Assembly: GCA_013397455.1 (NCBI GenBank)
Contig: VYZB01000124.1
Coordinates: 1,066,946 to 1,130,945 of the forward strand
DNA from: Crotophaga sulcirostris
Lineage: Eukaryota; Chordata; Aves; Cuculiformes; Crotophagidae
Reading direction: 5' to 3'
DNA length: 64,000 nucleotides
Below are positions 41,657 through 51,727 of the stretch, one piece after another (within the stretch, counting starts at the first letter, position 1; each line of letters begins with the position of its first letter). Below the pieces are notes generated by a model that saw only the letters and a list, made by a program, of their open reading frames with translations, made no database searches and was not told the DNA's origin. The position numbers and the translations under genes were made by a program.

Positions 41657-42574
41657 GGTTCTTAAAATATGATCAAGCACTACAATTATGTCTAATATTA
41701 AAGATAAAAATAAATCAATCAGGTGAGTTATATTCTGACCTTTTTGATTAAATATTTTGTTTTAGAGTGTTAATATCCTACAGTAGACATTCTGGCATGC
41801 AAATATTCTTAAGATGTGCTGCTGCACAGATCTGTTCTTCTGAGTTCCATTTCATATGTTTTTCTGCTTGACACCAAGAGTACATATATGCTGTATTTTA
41901 AGTTTTTAGGATCCTTTCCTTTGCAGTGATAAAGTTGTATGTGAGGGAGACAACACAAAAATTTACTTATGAGCAGCTCTTGACCAGCTGCCCTCAAGCT
42001 GGCACTACTCTATTCTGTGCAAACAGTTCTCTCACGCAGAAGTCAATTCTATCAGAAAAGCTTTCTATTAAGTCATTGAGCCCACAGCTTTGCATTACCA
42101 TGGGATTCATTTCTGCTCTGTGCTTAACAAATTATAACCTGCTGAGCAATTCTTTACTATGTCAAATGACATAATTTAAACTGGGATTACTCTCTTATTC
42201 ACATACATACTGTGCACGCACACAGAGTTTGTTTCTTTTGCTATCTTTCCAACTTTTTAATTCCAAAATACTTTCTCTGTAGAATTAAAAATCTGCATTA
42301 TTAAAACTCTCCCTCATGGCAAGAATAAAATCCATTATAAGAATATGTGATACCTCACTGTAATTCTGCATTTAATTTGAATGAACAGCTCCTTCCCATC
42401 AGGTCTCAGTCAAACATCTATCCCCCTTGCTCCAGAGAACCATGCATCGCAGGAGAACTGAGCACTCAGAGGATGCTGAACTCCACAGTCAGATCATATT
42501 AATCAAAAGAGGGACAACCAAAGAATTATGTCAAAGACTTGTTAATAACTGGAGAGCATAATGAACGTACGTAC

Positions 42575-42671
42575 CAGCAGGGCAGCCATTGAGCCACAGT
42601 CCGTCACAGATGTCACCAGAACAATCAACTATAGAGCCCCGTTCACCGAACACGTCATTTCTCCACTGCCC
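42575..42671 (-). CDS. MORN1: MORN1 internal exon (MORN repeat), well preserved
   Basis: This 97-base exon has an AAAG| acceptor and a |GTACGT donor. It is read in phase 0 at its start and leaves one base at its end. It encodes 32 residues starting GQWRNDVFGERGS and ending GLWLNGCPA. This matches the repeat of MORN1 that in human reads GQW..DVF..xGSM..CSG..YYGLWINGHPA. MORN1 is a membrane-occupation-and-recognition-nexus repeat protein of poorly known function. The position (minus strand, immediately left of RER1) is what synteny predicts. The aromatic residue of the second Y-x-G-x-W unit is Cys/Asp here. I could not find the following exons to the left, so the 3' part of the gene is undefined. 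Confidence 0.8.
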
Positions 42672-45600
42672 CTTTAAACAGAAATACACATGGATTTTAA
42701 ATTTCGACAACACCACAGCTAAATTATAAAGAACGGATTATTTCAGCCAATTTTCAATAGCCAAGTGGGTGGTCCTCAAGGTTTTTTATAAATACCCTTC
42801 CAACATTTGTGTGAAAAGTTGAATAGAAGACCACACAGCCACCAAGGATTATGTGGCACTCCTAAAGGGGAGAGGGGCGAGAATCAAACACTTCTTGTCC
42901 AAGGTTTGTTACTGTGGGATACTATTATGTGAGGCCCTTCAGTTCATATATTATATTACATTAAACTACACGGAAAGAATGAATAACTGCTTTGTCACAG
43001 ACACAATCACACATTATTTTGCTTCTTAAAGATTGTGAAAATTGGAAGAGTGTACCAAACTCAATTCCAAAAAGCTTCAGCTATTTAAATCTGGACTGCA
43101 TTTTACCCAGTACACCTTCACATAACACACAAGTTTAAGGATCCCTAAGGCTGCAAAGCCAAATACCACAGAAGATTAGGGGTGAGCCAATTAAAGTTTC
43201 AAGTAAGGTTAGACCTGTACATGTAATCATGCAGTTTAGTTTTACGTCACGATGAATGGGCAGTTTTTCTAGTGTACCCTTTTCCTACCTAATACAGCGT
43301 AATCTTGAGATGATTATTTCACAGACAGAACTTTCCTGACATCACATATTGTACATGCAATATGTACGCACTTTTGTTCCAAGATATGAATAAAAAACAT
43401 CTTGAAGCACAGAGCTGGCACTGAAAATTAGTCTGTATTGTTCCCACATTATTGGAAGAATGTAGAGTTGAAGGAAGTAATCAGACAATGGTGAAAGTCC
43501 AGTCAAAAGTCCAGGTATGAGAAGAAAAACAACTCAGTAACAAATGCCACTTGTTTTAGGCAGTACTAAACCCTGTTTGGCTACCCAACAATTTTTCTGA
43601 TGTTAGAGTACTTAAGGAACTAAAGAATAAGAATATTTAAAATCTAAAGTGATCACTCTTCTATTAAGTTGGATATCTGGCTTTTCATGTGATAACAACA
43701 GAGGCACCAATTGAAATGCTACCATAATCCTATGTGCATGAATGAATAACGTGTGCGAACCCAGCTGAAACTCCAGACAGATTTAGTGGCTAAAATTCCA
43801 GCACTTTGTTTACTCCTTTAGAAATTACAGAGGTAAGCTAGAGGATAAAAGCAAAGGACAAAGCAGTTCATTGGAAATACAGTTCTGATATTACTCGCGT
43901 TGGTCTATTCCTTCCATCCCTTCAAAGCACACGATGCACTTTCAGCAGTTGTCCCAGTGACAGCAGTACTGTTGGGAACTCTAATGTGCACAAGCTTCCA
44001 GCTCCACTGCCACTTTCAGAGTCTCCTCTGGCTGGTGGAAGAGACCTTTAAAACAGTGGAACTACCTGTCCTCCTGAACATACATAACAACTGGAAGAAG
44101 GTCTAGAAAGAACTCACTGCAACCAGAATGGTATCTTAATTATGTACTGAAATCACAGGGGCCTTCATCTTGCATCACTGTGTGTAAACACGCAATAGGA
44201 TTCAGCTGTGTACCTCTAGGGGAGGAACATGACAGGGGTATAAAATATGCAACGTTTCCCAGTGGCTCCTTATCGCTACCTGTGAAGGCTTTGTGCTGCT
44301 TTCAATCAATTCTGATGATTGCCTACTATTAACGTCACTCATTCTCTCAAGTAATTAAGCCACCTCTTTCTTAGATTTGCCTTTGTCTCTCTCTGGCACA
44401 TTTCCTCATCTAATCCTCTTTTCCAGATGGCATAAGGACGAGAGATAAGTGTTGCTAAAAGTTGCTTAGCAATGCAACACATGCAAGGTTTGGAAATGCT
44501 GACGTCCACATAAGCACTATCTATACATCACACATTCATACTGAGAAACAAAGGCGTGAACAACCAGAGTGACACCGGGGCCTCCAGAAAAAGAGCCACC
44601 AGTTAGTACACAAACAAAGGGGAGCAGGAAAGGGAGAAAAGGAAGAGCTACAAGCTTCCAGTGATGGGCTGGACTACACAGGATTTTTTGTTTGTGTTTG
44701 GTCTTGGTTTTAAACTGGAAAAGGAAACACTGTAAGGGCCTGTATTTTCTGTGATTCAGAGACATATGAAGCAGTATCTACCGATAGAGACCAAGACAGA
44801 AATACAGAAGTTCATGAAGAAGATGAACTAATAGAGGCAAGGTTGTTATCATCAACGAGGTACCAAACACACAAATCCTCCCAACCTAAGCATCAGTAAT
44901 GAGGAATTTATTCTGGTAACTGCACAGTGTAATTGTGGATTGGTTCTAAACTCTAAGGTAAATGTGTTCATATGGAATTTATTATAGTTAAACCACAATT
45001 AAATGTTATGGGTAATAAATAAGAACATTTAGTACATGAACGGTAATAATTTCACAAGGTCATATTATCAGATTAATTCATTTCTGCAATGCCTACTTAA
45101 ATAGGCTTGCACGACTCACTGTGCATTTAGAAAACCTGAGATGTTCGGAATTTATTCATTATGGGTGACAACTTCGAAACAACTACTCTAAGAAAGCAAC
45201 TAAACAGTATGTATCTGCTAAAAATCACAAAAAACACTACTCAAAAAGGCAATGAAATACAAAATTATTCATTCAGAAATGTGTTCAGCATGCTTCCAGG
45301 CCATTACTGGGACACAGCAACTTTTAAAATCCACGAGAGCTACAAGTGATGTGGTAGTCAATGGTCCTGTCCACAATCAATTTCACAGAGCTCAACATTT
45401 ACTAGTGGGGAGACTCATTCATGGTCTTTATATCAGCAAGAGCTTTATTTACATTTTCATATCACATACTCTTATATTCTAATTATAACAATAGTCAAGA
45501 TGGAGGAAGATTTATTCTATCTTCCAATTTGATATTATCCCCTGGTATGCAGTATAATTCTCAGCAATCGAAATTCCAGTAATTTAAATAATTTTCAACA

Positions 45601-47360
45601 GAACCAAAACTATGACTCTTACAAACAGGTAACTCCGATGGATGTGGGGGAGATGGAGAGTAAAGCCTGCAGGTGAAGCAGCCCACCCGGCTTGCCGCCT
45701 GTTCCGCGCGGCTGACAGGTGTACCAAACAGCAGGCCTTCCTCTGGGAAAGACAGCAAACCGAACACAGCCAACACACACAAAAAAGTGGCAACGGGGAC
45801 AGAATGGAACACAGCATCTGCTTACTGGGACCTATGCAGCAGCCAGAAATGAGAAATCACAGAAAGGAAACACTTTCATGAAGAAAATGAGTGGTTTACT
45901 TCATTAACCCCTGCAAATTTCATTTGCATGTCATTGTTTTCTTTCATTCTCAGATGTGTGCACAAACAGATGCACTAAAACCACACAGGCCACCACGGGT
46001 CACTAGGGCTTTTTTTTTCTCTTGTTAGGGTTTTATTGTTTGTTTTAGTCTTTTATTTTGATTTTTTTTTTGCCTTTTTTGTGGGTTGTGTTTGTGTTTG
46101 GTTTTTTTTCTTTAAATCAGAAGCTTTCAGAGGCTTTGTTTTGTTCTATGTTCCCTAGTGCTCACTTATAGTTCCTATCTTGCATCTCTTGACAACATCT
46201 TTACCCAATGTGAAATCATTTTACGGATAAGCAGTAGATAAATCAGAGTTGTTTGCTATTATTGGACTCCTCTGTTGATACAGTTATAATTATTGCTTGT
46301 TTACTGGACATTTAATCGACCTGAATATTTGAAGGTTCACAGACTACAATATGCTATTAACTGACAGCATCCACTTACTAAAAATTTATCAGTTGCAAAA
46401 GATTGATCTAAGAATCTAGCCCTGACAGTTACAACGGAAGAGGAAAACAAGTCGAATTCAACATTCAGGCTATTCTTCAATCTATTCTACAACACATAGA
46501 AGCAATACTAGAAGAATATCCTTGAACTGTTTTCCCATGTTCTTTTTGATCTAGCAGATTATTCCAGTGTGTCCAAGGTATTATTCTCAGTTAAGGAAAA
46601 ACAAATACCCAATTTGTTTCAAAACCCCTGCAGTTACACACAGCTCACAAGCACAGTACTATTTGTACAGAGTACATGTACACTAACTGATCAGCAGTAA
46701 AGTTCGATATTCACCATACTAAGTGAACTTCAAAACCTCCCATGCAAAAGTTCATGAGGAGAAAGCGACAGAATTTACAAATCCTTAACTTGAATTTCTG
46801 AGTAACTCGCCCTTCTTTGGGCACTGAACCAAGTCCTACCATTTGTGTTATGACTGGGTTTGCATCCCCTGTGCTGCCCATATATAATTCCTCTAATTAG
46901 TTTTCACATATTTCCTGTTTACTTCCATATTCTGTAGGCTCATGTTTTGCTGGAAGTGTGCCTTGATTTTTGCTGGACTTCAGTGCATACTGACCTATTT
47001 CCAGATCTGTCAGGAATGTACTGGTATAAACTGAATAAATACTGTGTACACAAGCCCAACAGCTAACCCATCACACTGGTTTTGTCAATTTTTCATTGAC
47101 AACAACAGATCATGATAGCAGGTGGTGGATCCTGCTTGTTACTTGTACTGGGTCAAAACTGGCTGCTGAATAAAAGAGCAGTACTGAGAATTCTATATCC
47201 ATTAAGTTCATGACTATATTATTCTCAAAATATATTATTGTCAGCTTTCTAATCTGAAATGAAAGAAGGGATCAGGCACACTATAAATTTTGTCAGAGAC
47301 TGAGAGAGCCATAGAAGACTTAAGATCAGTGTTGGGGGCAGAAAGGAGAACAATACTTAC
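42672..47360 (-). other. Presumed MORN1 intronic DNA, no exon recognised
   Basis: AT-rich single-copy sequence. I searched the minus strand for the expected MORN repeats (NKRHG, DKYxGDW, GHGVL) and did not recognise them. A T/G-rich low-complexity stretch lies at about 46010-46115. Confidence 0.4.
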
Positions 47361-47438
47361 ACTACCACCACTCAGCAGAACATGAGCAGCATGCGGAAAG
47401 AGATTAAAATTGCAGAAGCACACGGCTGAATGATTCCC
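47361..47438 (-). CDS. Possible degenerate MORN1 exon
   Basis: This is a 78-base open segment with a strong acceptor (ACACCTTACAG|) and donor (|GTAAGTATT), lying between the two better MORN1 exons. It encodes 26 residues starting GNHSAVCF and ending AHVLLSGGS. The human exon before GQW codes about 26 residues ending GVLRCADGSTYK, so length and the VL..xGGS-like end are suggestive. The Gly and Tyr positions of the repeat are mostly lost, however, and its start phase does not join cleanly to the exon at 48563-48684. It could be a decayed MORN1 exon or a chance open frame. Confidence 0.25.
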
Positions 47439-48562
47439 CTGTAAGGTGTAGGTCACAGCCATGTCTAAGATCCTTCCCAGAACGCTAGTTAGCAATTTCA
47501 TAATTCTATGGTAACAGGCTTAAAAAGAACTTTAACCTATTATTTTGCCTGGAAAAAAAGTATTTATATGCTTTTATTGTTTTATGTTAAGTTATATAAT
47601 TTGAAAGCAGCATATGCTGAGTGAACATTTGCACTAAGTGGTTATCTGTTGTCTTCTGCATAAATACAGAATATACAATAAATAATAATAATGTACATAA
47701 TATAAATACTGACTCAATCAACAAGATAATGTTGTCAGTACTGTCAGGACTTTTTTTTTTGGTCAAACTATCTTGTCACTTTTGAGCCCATATCCAGTGC
47801 AAACTTAAAAACAGTACTAAAGCTTACAACCCTAGAGACAGACCAGATACTGAACAACTGTAAAGCTGAAGAATTTACTAATTCAGTCTCAAAACAGATG
47901 CTGCAGAGACACCCAGTGGTACAGAACTGTGTGCACACAATATAGATACATAAACATTCTGTCTTCAGTGTCTCAAGAAATGAGAAGATGTAACACTATT
48001 TTTAACAGTGTTTAGATTAGCAGGAAACAAATGCACAACAACACTTACATTTTTGAACTGTATTCAATAATTAAGTTTAGATTAACAGATTTGAATACCT
48101 TTCCTGATTAACAGTTCCTTGTGTTTTCAAAATAATCAATTGTGTAGTGTCACTGATTTACAGTAACAGTTCTATTGCCCATGGTACATTACTAAACTAT
48201 TTGTATAATCGTGGCAGTCTCAGCTGTTTTCTGAATCTTAACGTCTTAGCAGTACATCCGTTGTTGATAATAGCCAGTAACAGCTTTTGTTCCATCTCTA
48301 AATTTTATTAACTACTACTGTTTCTAAATACTTACTAAAACATTACTCAGCATTTTATAGATCTTATTTTTGAAACTAAAACTATTTCTCAATATAAACC
48401 AGACAAACCTAGAACAAGAGCTTAGTTTCCCAGCCTTCAGTAGACCAAAGCCATCTCTGAAAAATGAAATCATTAAATAACAGTATTTACACAGTATAAA
48501 CAGGTCTGTTCAGTCCTGACAAAGAAGTTTTAAACAAAGCTTACTCAAAGAATCCAACTTAC

Positions 48563-48684
48563 CTTCTCTCATTATGTAGAAGAACTCTCCTTCATATTTC
48601 CCACCAATGTTATATTGCAAGACTTTGGTCCATGGAGATTTCCAAACACAAAATGAGCGGAACAGGTGTTCCCTTGAACAAGAT
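48563..48684 (-). CDS. MORN1: MORN1 exon with apparent one-base deletion
   Basis: Splice sites are good (CTCATAG| acceptor, GAAG|GTAAGT donor) but the reading frame is broken. The first part reads in one frame as NTCSAHFVFGNLHG, matching human DTFSGQFVLGEPQG. The rest reads in the next frame as VLQYNIGGKYEGEF then MREG, matching human VMEYKAGGCYEGEV then MREG. The shift lies around 48622-48632. The exon is 122 bases, while 123 would keep frame with phase 1 at both ends, so one base appears missing. Either an assembly error or a real disabling mutation is possible. Several repeat positions (Phe to Cys, Gly to Ala) are also altered. Confidence 0.7.
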
Positions 48685-49285
48685 CTATGAGGAAAATAAA
48701 TACAGAAAGATTTGTCAAATATGGTTTAAATTTTTTACATATTTAGGATTCACCAATAAGTGATATTTTACTTACAGACCACAATCAAAAGACATTCTGA
48801 AAGCCTAGTACTTTATAATTAACAACTACTTTTTTTTACTTTTAATGCTGTCTAACGAAGACAATAAACATGATCATTCAGTCTTCGTTTTAAAACTAAT
48901 GAAGCATAAACCTTCTTGTGTTTAAAACTGACAGTGATGTGTTAAAAAGAAGAAATTCATAGTATGTTCTTTTATGGTTAAGGAGTATCAAAAATAAGTA
49001 CTTGAATTTCATAATCACCTTAACATCTTTTTGACGGTATGTACTGATACAAATATTCTGTGTTAAAGTCTGAAAAATGAACTACTTCGCACTACAAGTA
49101 CTGCACTGTGAATTTCCTGATGTACGTGTGATCTTAGAACAACAGATGACTATTTTTCTGTCAAGTATTTACCCAATTTACTTACATAATACACTGTATT
49201 CCACGTGGTCACTCTTTTATTTTCTCTCAGCCTTACAGATGGTCGACTACAGGGGTTCGGCAGGTGGAGAAGTCACTGATTTACC
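48685..49285 (-). other. Presumed MORN1 5' intron
   Basis: AT-rich sequence between the frameshifted exon and the CR1 cluster. The expected N-terminal MORN1 exons are not visible here. They may be in the assembly gap or absent. Confidence 0.35.
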
Positions 49286-50080
49286 TCACAGAATCATAGA
49301 TTGACCTGAACTGGATGGGACCCACAAGGATCATCGAGTTCATAGACTCACAGAATCACAGAATGGTTTGGGTTGGACGGGACCTCACAGCCCATCCAGT
49401 GCCACCCCCTGCCATGGGCAGGGACCCCTCCCACTGGATCAGGGGGCTCCAAGCCCCATCCAACCTGGCCTGGAACACCTCCAGGGATGGGGCCGCCACC
49501 ACTGCTCTGGGCAACCTGGGCCAGGGCCTCCCCACCACCGTCGTGAAGAATTTCTTCCCAATGTCTCATCTAAATCTTTCCCCTTCCAGTTTAAAGCCAT
49601 TCCCCCTCATCCTGTCACTCCAGGCCCTTGTAAAAAGTCTTTCCCCAGCTTTCCTGGAGCTGCTTTCAGTACTGGAGGCTGCTCTAAGGTCTCCCCACAG
49701 CCTTCTCTTCTCCCCACAGCCTTCTCTCTCTTCTTCTGGGGCTGAACAACCCCAACTGTCCCAGCCTGTCCTCACAGCAGAGGTGCTCCAGCCCTCGGAT
49801 CATCTCCACGGCCTCCTCTGCACGGCTCCAACAGTTCCATATTCTTCTTATTTTGGAAATCCTACACAAGACAACCCCAACATTCACACCGTGTGTCTGA
49901 GAACGTTGTCCAAACCCTTCTGGAATACTGTCAGGCTTGGTGCCATCACTGCTTCCCTGAGGAGCTGTTCCAGAGCTCCACCACCCTCTGGGCGAGGAGC
50001 CTTTTCCTCATGTCCAGCCTAACCCTCCCCTGGCCCATCTTCCTGCCATTCCCTCGGGTCCTGTCTTTGGTCACCCTTGA
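49286..50080 (-). mobile_element. Outer CR1 LINE copy, interrupted by a second CR1
   Basis: The reverse-complemented 3' end starts TCACAGAATCATAGATTG and runs to GGATCATCGAGTTC near 49341. The next expected CR1 sequence (ACAACCCCAACATTCACACC, then GGCTTGGTGCCATC) appears only at about 49861-50080. The piece between is a separate CR1 copy, so this element is older. Confidence 0.88.
49347..49860 (-). mobile_element. Inner CR1 LINE copy nested in another CR1
   Basis: Starts CTCACAGAATCACAGAATGG and includes CCCATCCAACCTGGCCTGGA and CTCCTCTGCACGGCTCCAAC. It is the same subfamily type as the copy at 20862-21312 but in reverse orientation. Its 235-residue antisense open frame (49315-50022) is a repeat artefact. 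Confidence 0.9.
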
Positions 50081-50190
50081 GGGATTTAGAAGACATTTAG
50101 ATGAGGTGCTCAGGGATGTAGTGGACAGGCCCGCATGGACTCGGTCCCAAAGATCTCTTCCAACCAAAGAATTCTCTGATTCTGTGTTCA
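50081..50190 (+). mobile_element. CR1 3' end, opposite orientation, abutting the nested pair
   Basis: GAGGGATTTAGAAGACATTT through GATCTCTTCCAACCAAAGAA to GATTCTGTG is the CR1 3' end in forward orientation. It directly abuts the reverse copies and the CpG island. Confidence 0.8.
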
Positions 50191-50199
50191 CGAAGGCCG

Positions 50200-50437
50200 T
50201 GAGGGGCTCCTCAGCACCTGGCGGGAACGGCGGTACCAGAGCCCAGAGCGCCCCGTGACGGGGAGCAGCGCCTGCGTTCGGCCCGTCCCGCGCACACGAG
50301 AGGGCCCGGCAGGGTTCTGAGGCGAGGGGCCGCGCTGAGGGGGCACCCGGGTCCCGCCACCCGCGGCGGGAGGGGAACGGGGCAAAGGGGGGAAGAAATG
50401 GCGGCCGCGGCCCCTCAGCGCGCGCCCCCGCCGCCCC
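50200..50437. promoter_or_regulatory. CpG island, probable RER1/MORN1 bidirectional promoter (truncated by gap)
   Basis: GC content and CG dinucleotides rise sharply after 50200, with runs such as GGCGGGAACGGCGG and GCGCGCGCC, in contrast to the AT-rich flanks. The island lies between MORN1 (minus) and RER1 (plus), as expected of a head-to-head housekeeping promoter. It contains AAGAAATGGCGGCCGC at 50392-50407, which fits the YY1 motif (ATGGCGGC) often found just downstream of start sites of such genes. The island runs into the N gap, so transcription starts and first exons cannot be placed. Confidence 0.7.
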
Positions 50438-51054
50438 NNNNNNNNNNNNNNNNNNNNNNNNNNNNNNNNNNNNNNNNNNNNNNNNNNNNNNNNNNNNNNN
50501 NNNNNNNNNNNNNNNNNNNNNNNNNNNNNNNNNNNNNNNNNNNNNNNNNNNNNNNNNNNNNNNNNNNNNNNNNNNNNNNNNNNNNNNNNNNNNNNNNNNN
50601 NNNNNNNNNNNNNNNNNNNNNNNNNNNNNNNNNNNNNNNNNNNNNNNNNNNNNNNNNNNNNNNNNNNNNNNNNNNNNNNNNNNNNNNNNNNNNNNNNNNN
50701 NNNNNNNNNNNNNNNNNNNNNNNNNNNNNNNNNNNNNNNNNNNNNNNNNNNNNNNNNNNNNNNNNNNNNNNNNNNNNNNNNNNNNNNNNNNNNNNNNNNN
50801 NNNNNNNNNNNNNNNNNNNNNNNNNNNNNNNNNNNNNNNNNNNNNNNNNNNNNNNNNNNNNNNNNNNNNNNNNNNNNNNNNNNNNNNNNNNNNNNNNNNN
50901 NNNNNNNNNNNNNNNNNNNNNNNNNNNNNNNNNNNNNNNNNNNNNNNNNNNNNNNNNNNNNNNNNNNNNNNNNNNNNNNNNNNNNNNNNNNNNNNNNNNN
51001 NNNNNNNNNNNNNNNNNNNNNNNNNNNNNNNNNNNNNNNNNNNNNNNNNNNNNN
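50438..51054. other. Assembly gap (617 N)
   Basis: Unknown bases between a GC-rich island and a CR1 fragment. GC-rich promoter sequence next to repeats is typical gap material. The RER1 non-coding exon and MORN1 N-terminal exons may be hidden here. Open frames running through it are meaningless. Confidence 0.99.
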
Positions 51055-51182
51055 CCTGGGCCAGGGCCTCCTCACCCTCATCGTGAAGAATTTCTTCCTA
51101 ATTTCTCATCCAAATCTTCCCCCTGCCAGTTTAAAGCCATTCCCCCTCGGCCTGTCGCTCCATGCCCTTGTAATAAATCTTT
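51055..51182 (-). mobile_element. CR1 fragment at the right edge of the gap
   Basis: CCTGGGCCAGGGCCTCCTCA, then GTTTAAAGCCATTCCCCCTC, matches the middle of the inner copy at 49510-49640 in the same orientation. It must continue into the N gap, so the gap contains at least its 3' end. Confidence 0.88.
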
Positions 51183-51363
51183 TCTTCTATGAGATAAGGA
51201 AACTTGTATGAGCAGTAATATTTTTTTGCGGGTTGTGTGCTTCGTTTGTATTTAAAATTTAAGAAATATATATATTACATTCAGAGAGTTGTCTGAAAAT
51301 TCTGCCTCTCTATGTGGTTGTCTGTAAGTTAAATGTCTTTACTGCTACAAGTCCTGTTGTTTT

Positions 51364-51724
51364 AGCCTGGAGAAAAGGAGGCTGAGGGGAGACCTCATCA
51401 CTGTCTACAACTGCCTGAAAGGAGGTTGTGGTGAGGTGGATGCTGATCTCTTCTCCCAAGTAACAAGTGATAGGATGAGAGGAAATGGCCTTAAGTTGTG
51501 CCAGAGGAGGTTTAGGTTGGAAATTAGGAGAACTTTCTTCACTGAAGGGGTTCCCGGGCACTGGCACAGCTGCCCAGGGAGGTGGTGGAGTCCCCATCCC
51601 TGGAGGGGTTTAAGAGATGGGTAAACAATGTGCTCATGGATATGTTTTAGTCGTCAACAGGTACAGTTGAACTCAATGATCTCAAAGGTCTTTTCCAACC
51701 GAACAATTCCATGATTCTATGATT
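51364..51724 (+). mobile_element. CR1 LINE 3' fragment, about 360 bp
   Basis: Contains AGCCTGGAGAAAAGGAGGCT, CTGCCCAGGGAGGTGGTGGA and the end CAATTCCATGATTCTATGAT. It belongs to a different CR1 subfamily type from the copy at 20862 and lies in RER1 upstream or intron 1 DNA. Confidence 0.93.
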
Positions 51725-51727
51725 TTT

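Noticed and set aside
1..42000. SKI exons expected by synteny
   Set aside because: I looked for the Ser-rich and coiled-coil C-terminal SKI exons on both strands and saw none; SKI probably lies beyond the left edge.
49315..50022. 235-codon plus-strand open frame
   Set aside because: It lies across the nested reverse-oriented CR1 copies and is antisense repeat sequence, not a host gene.
50188..51192. Open frames of 264 and 297 codons
   Set aside because: Most of their length is the N gap.
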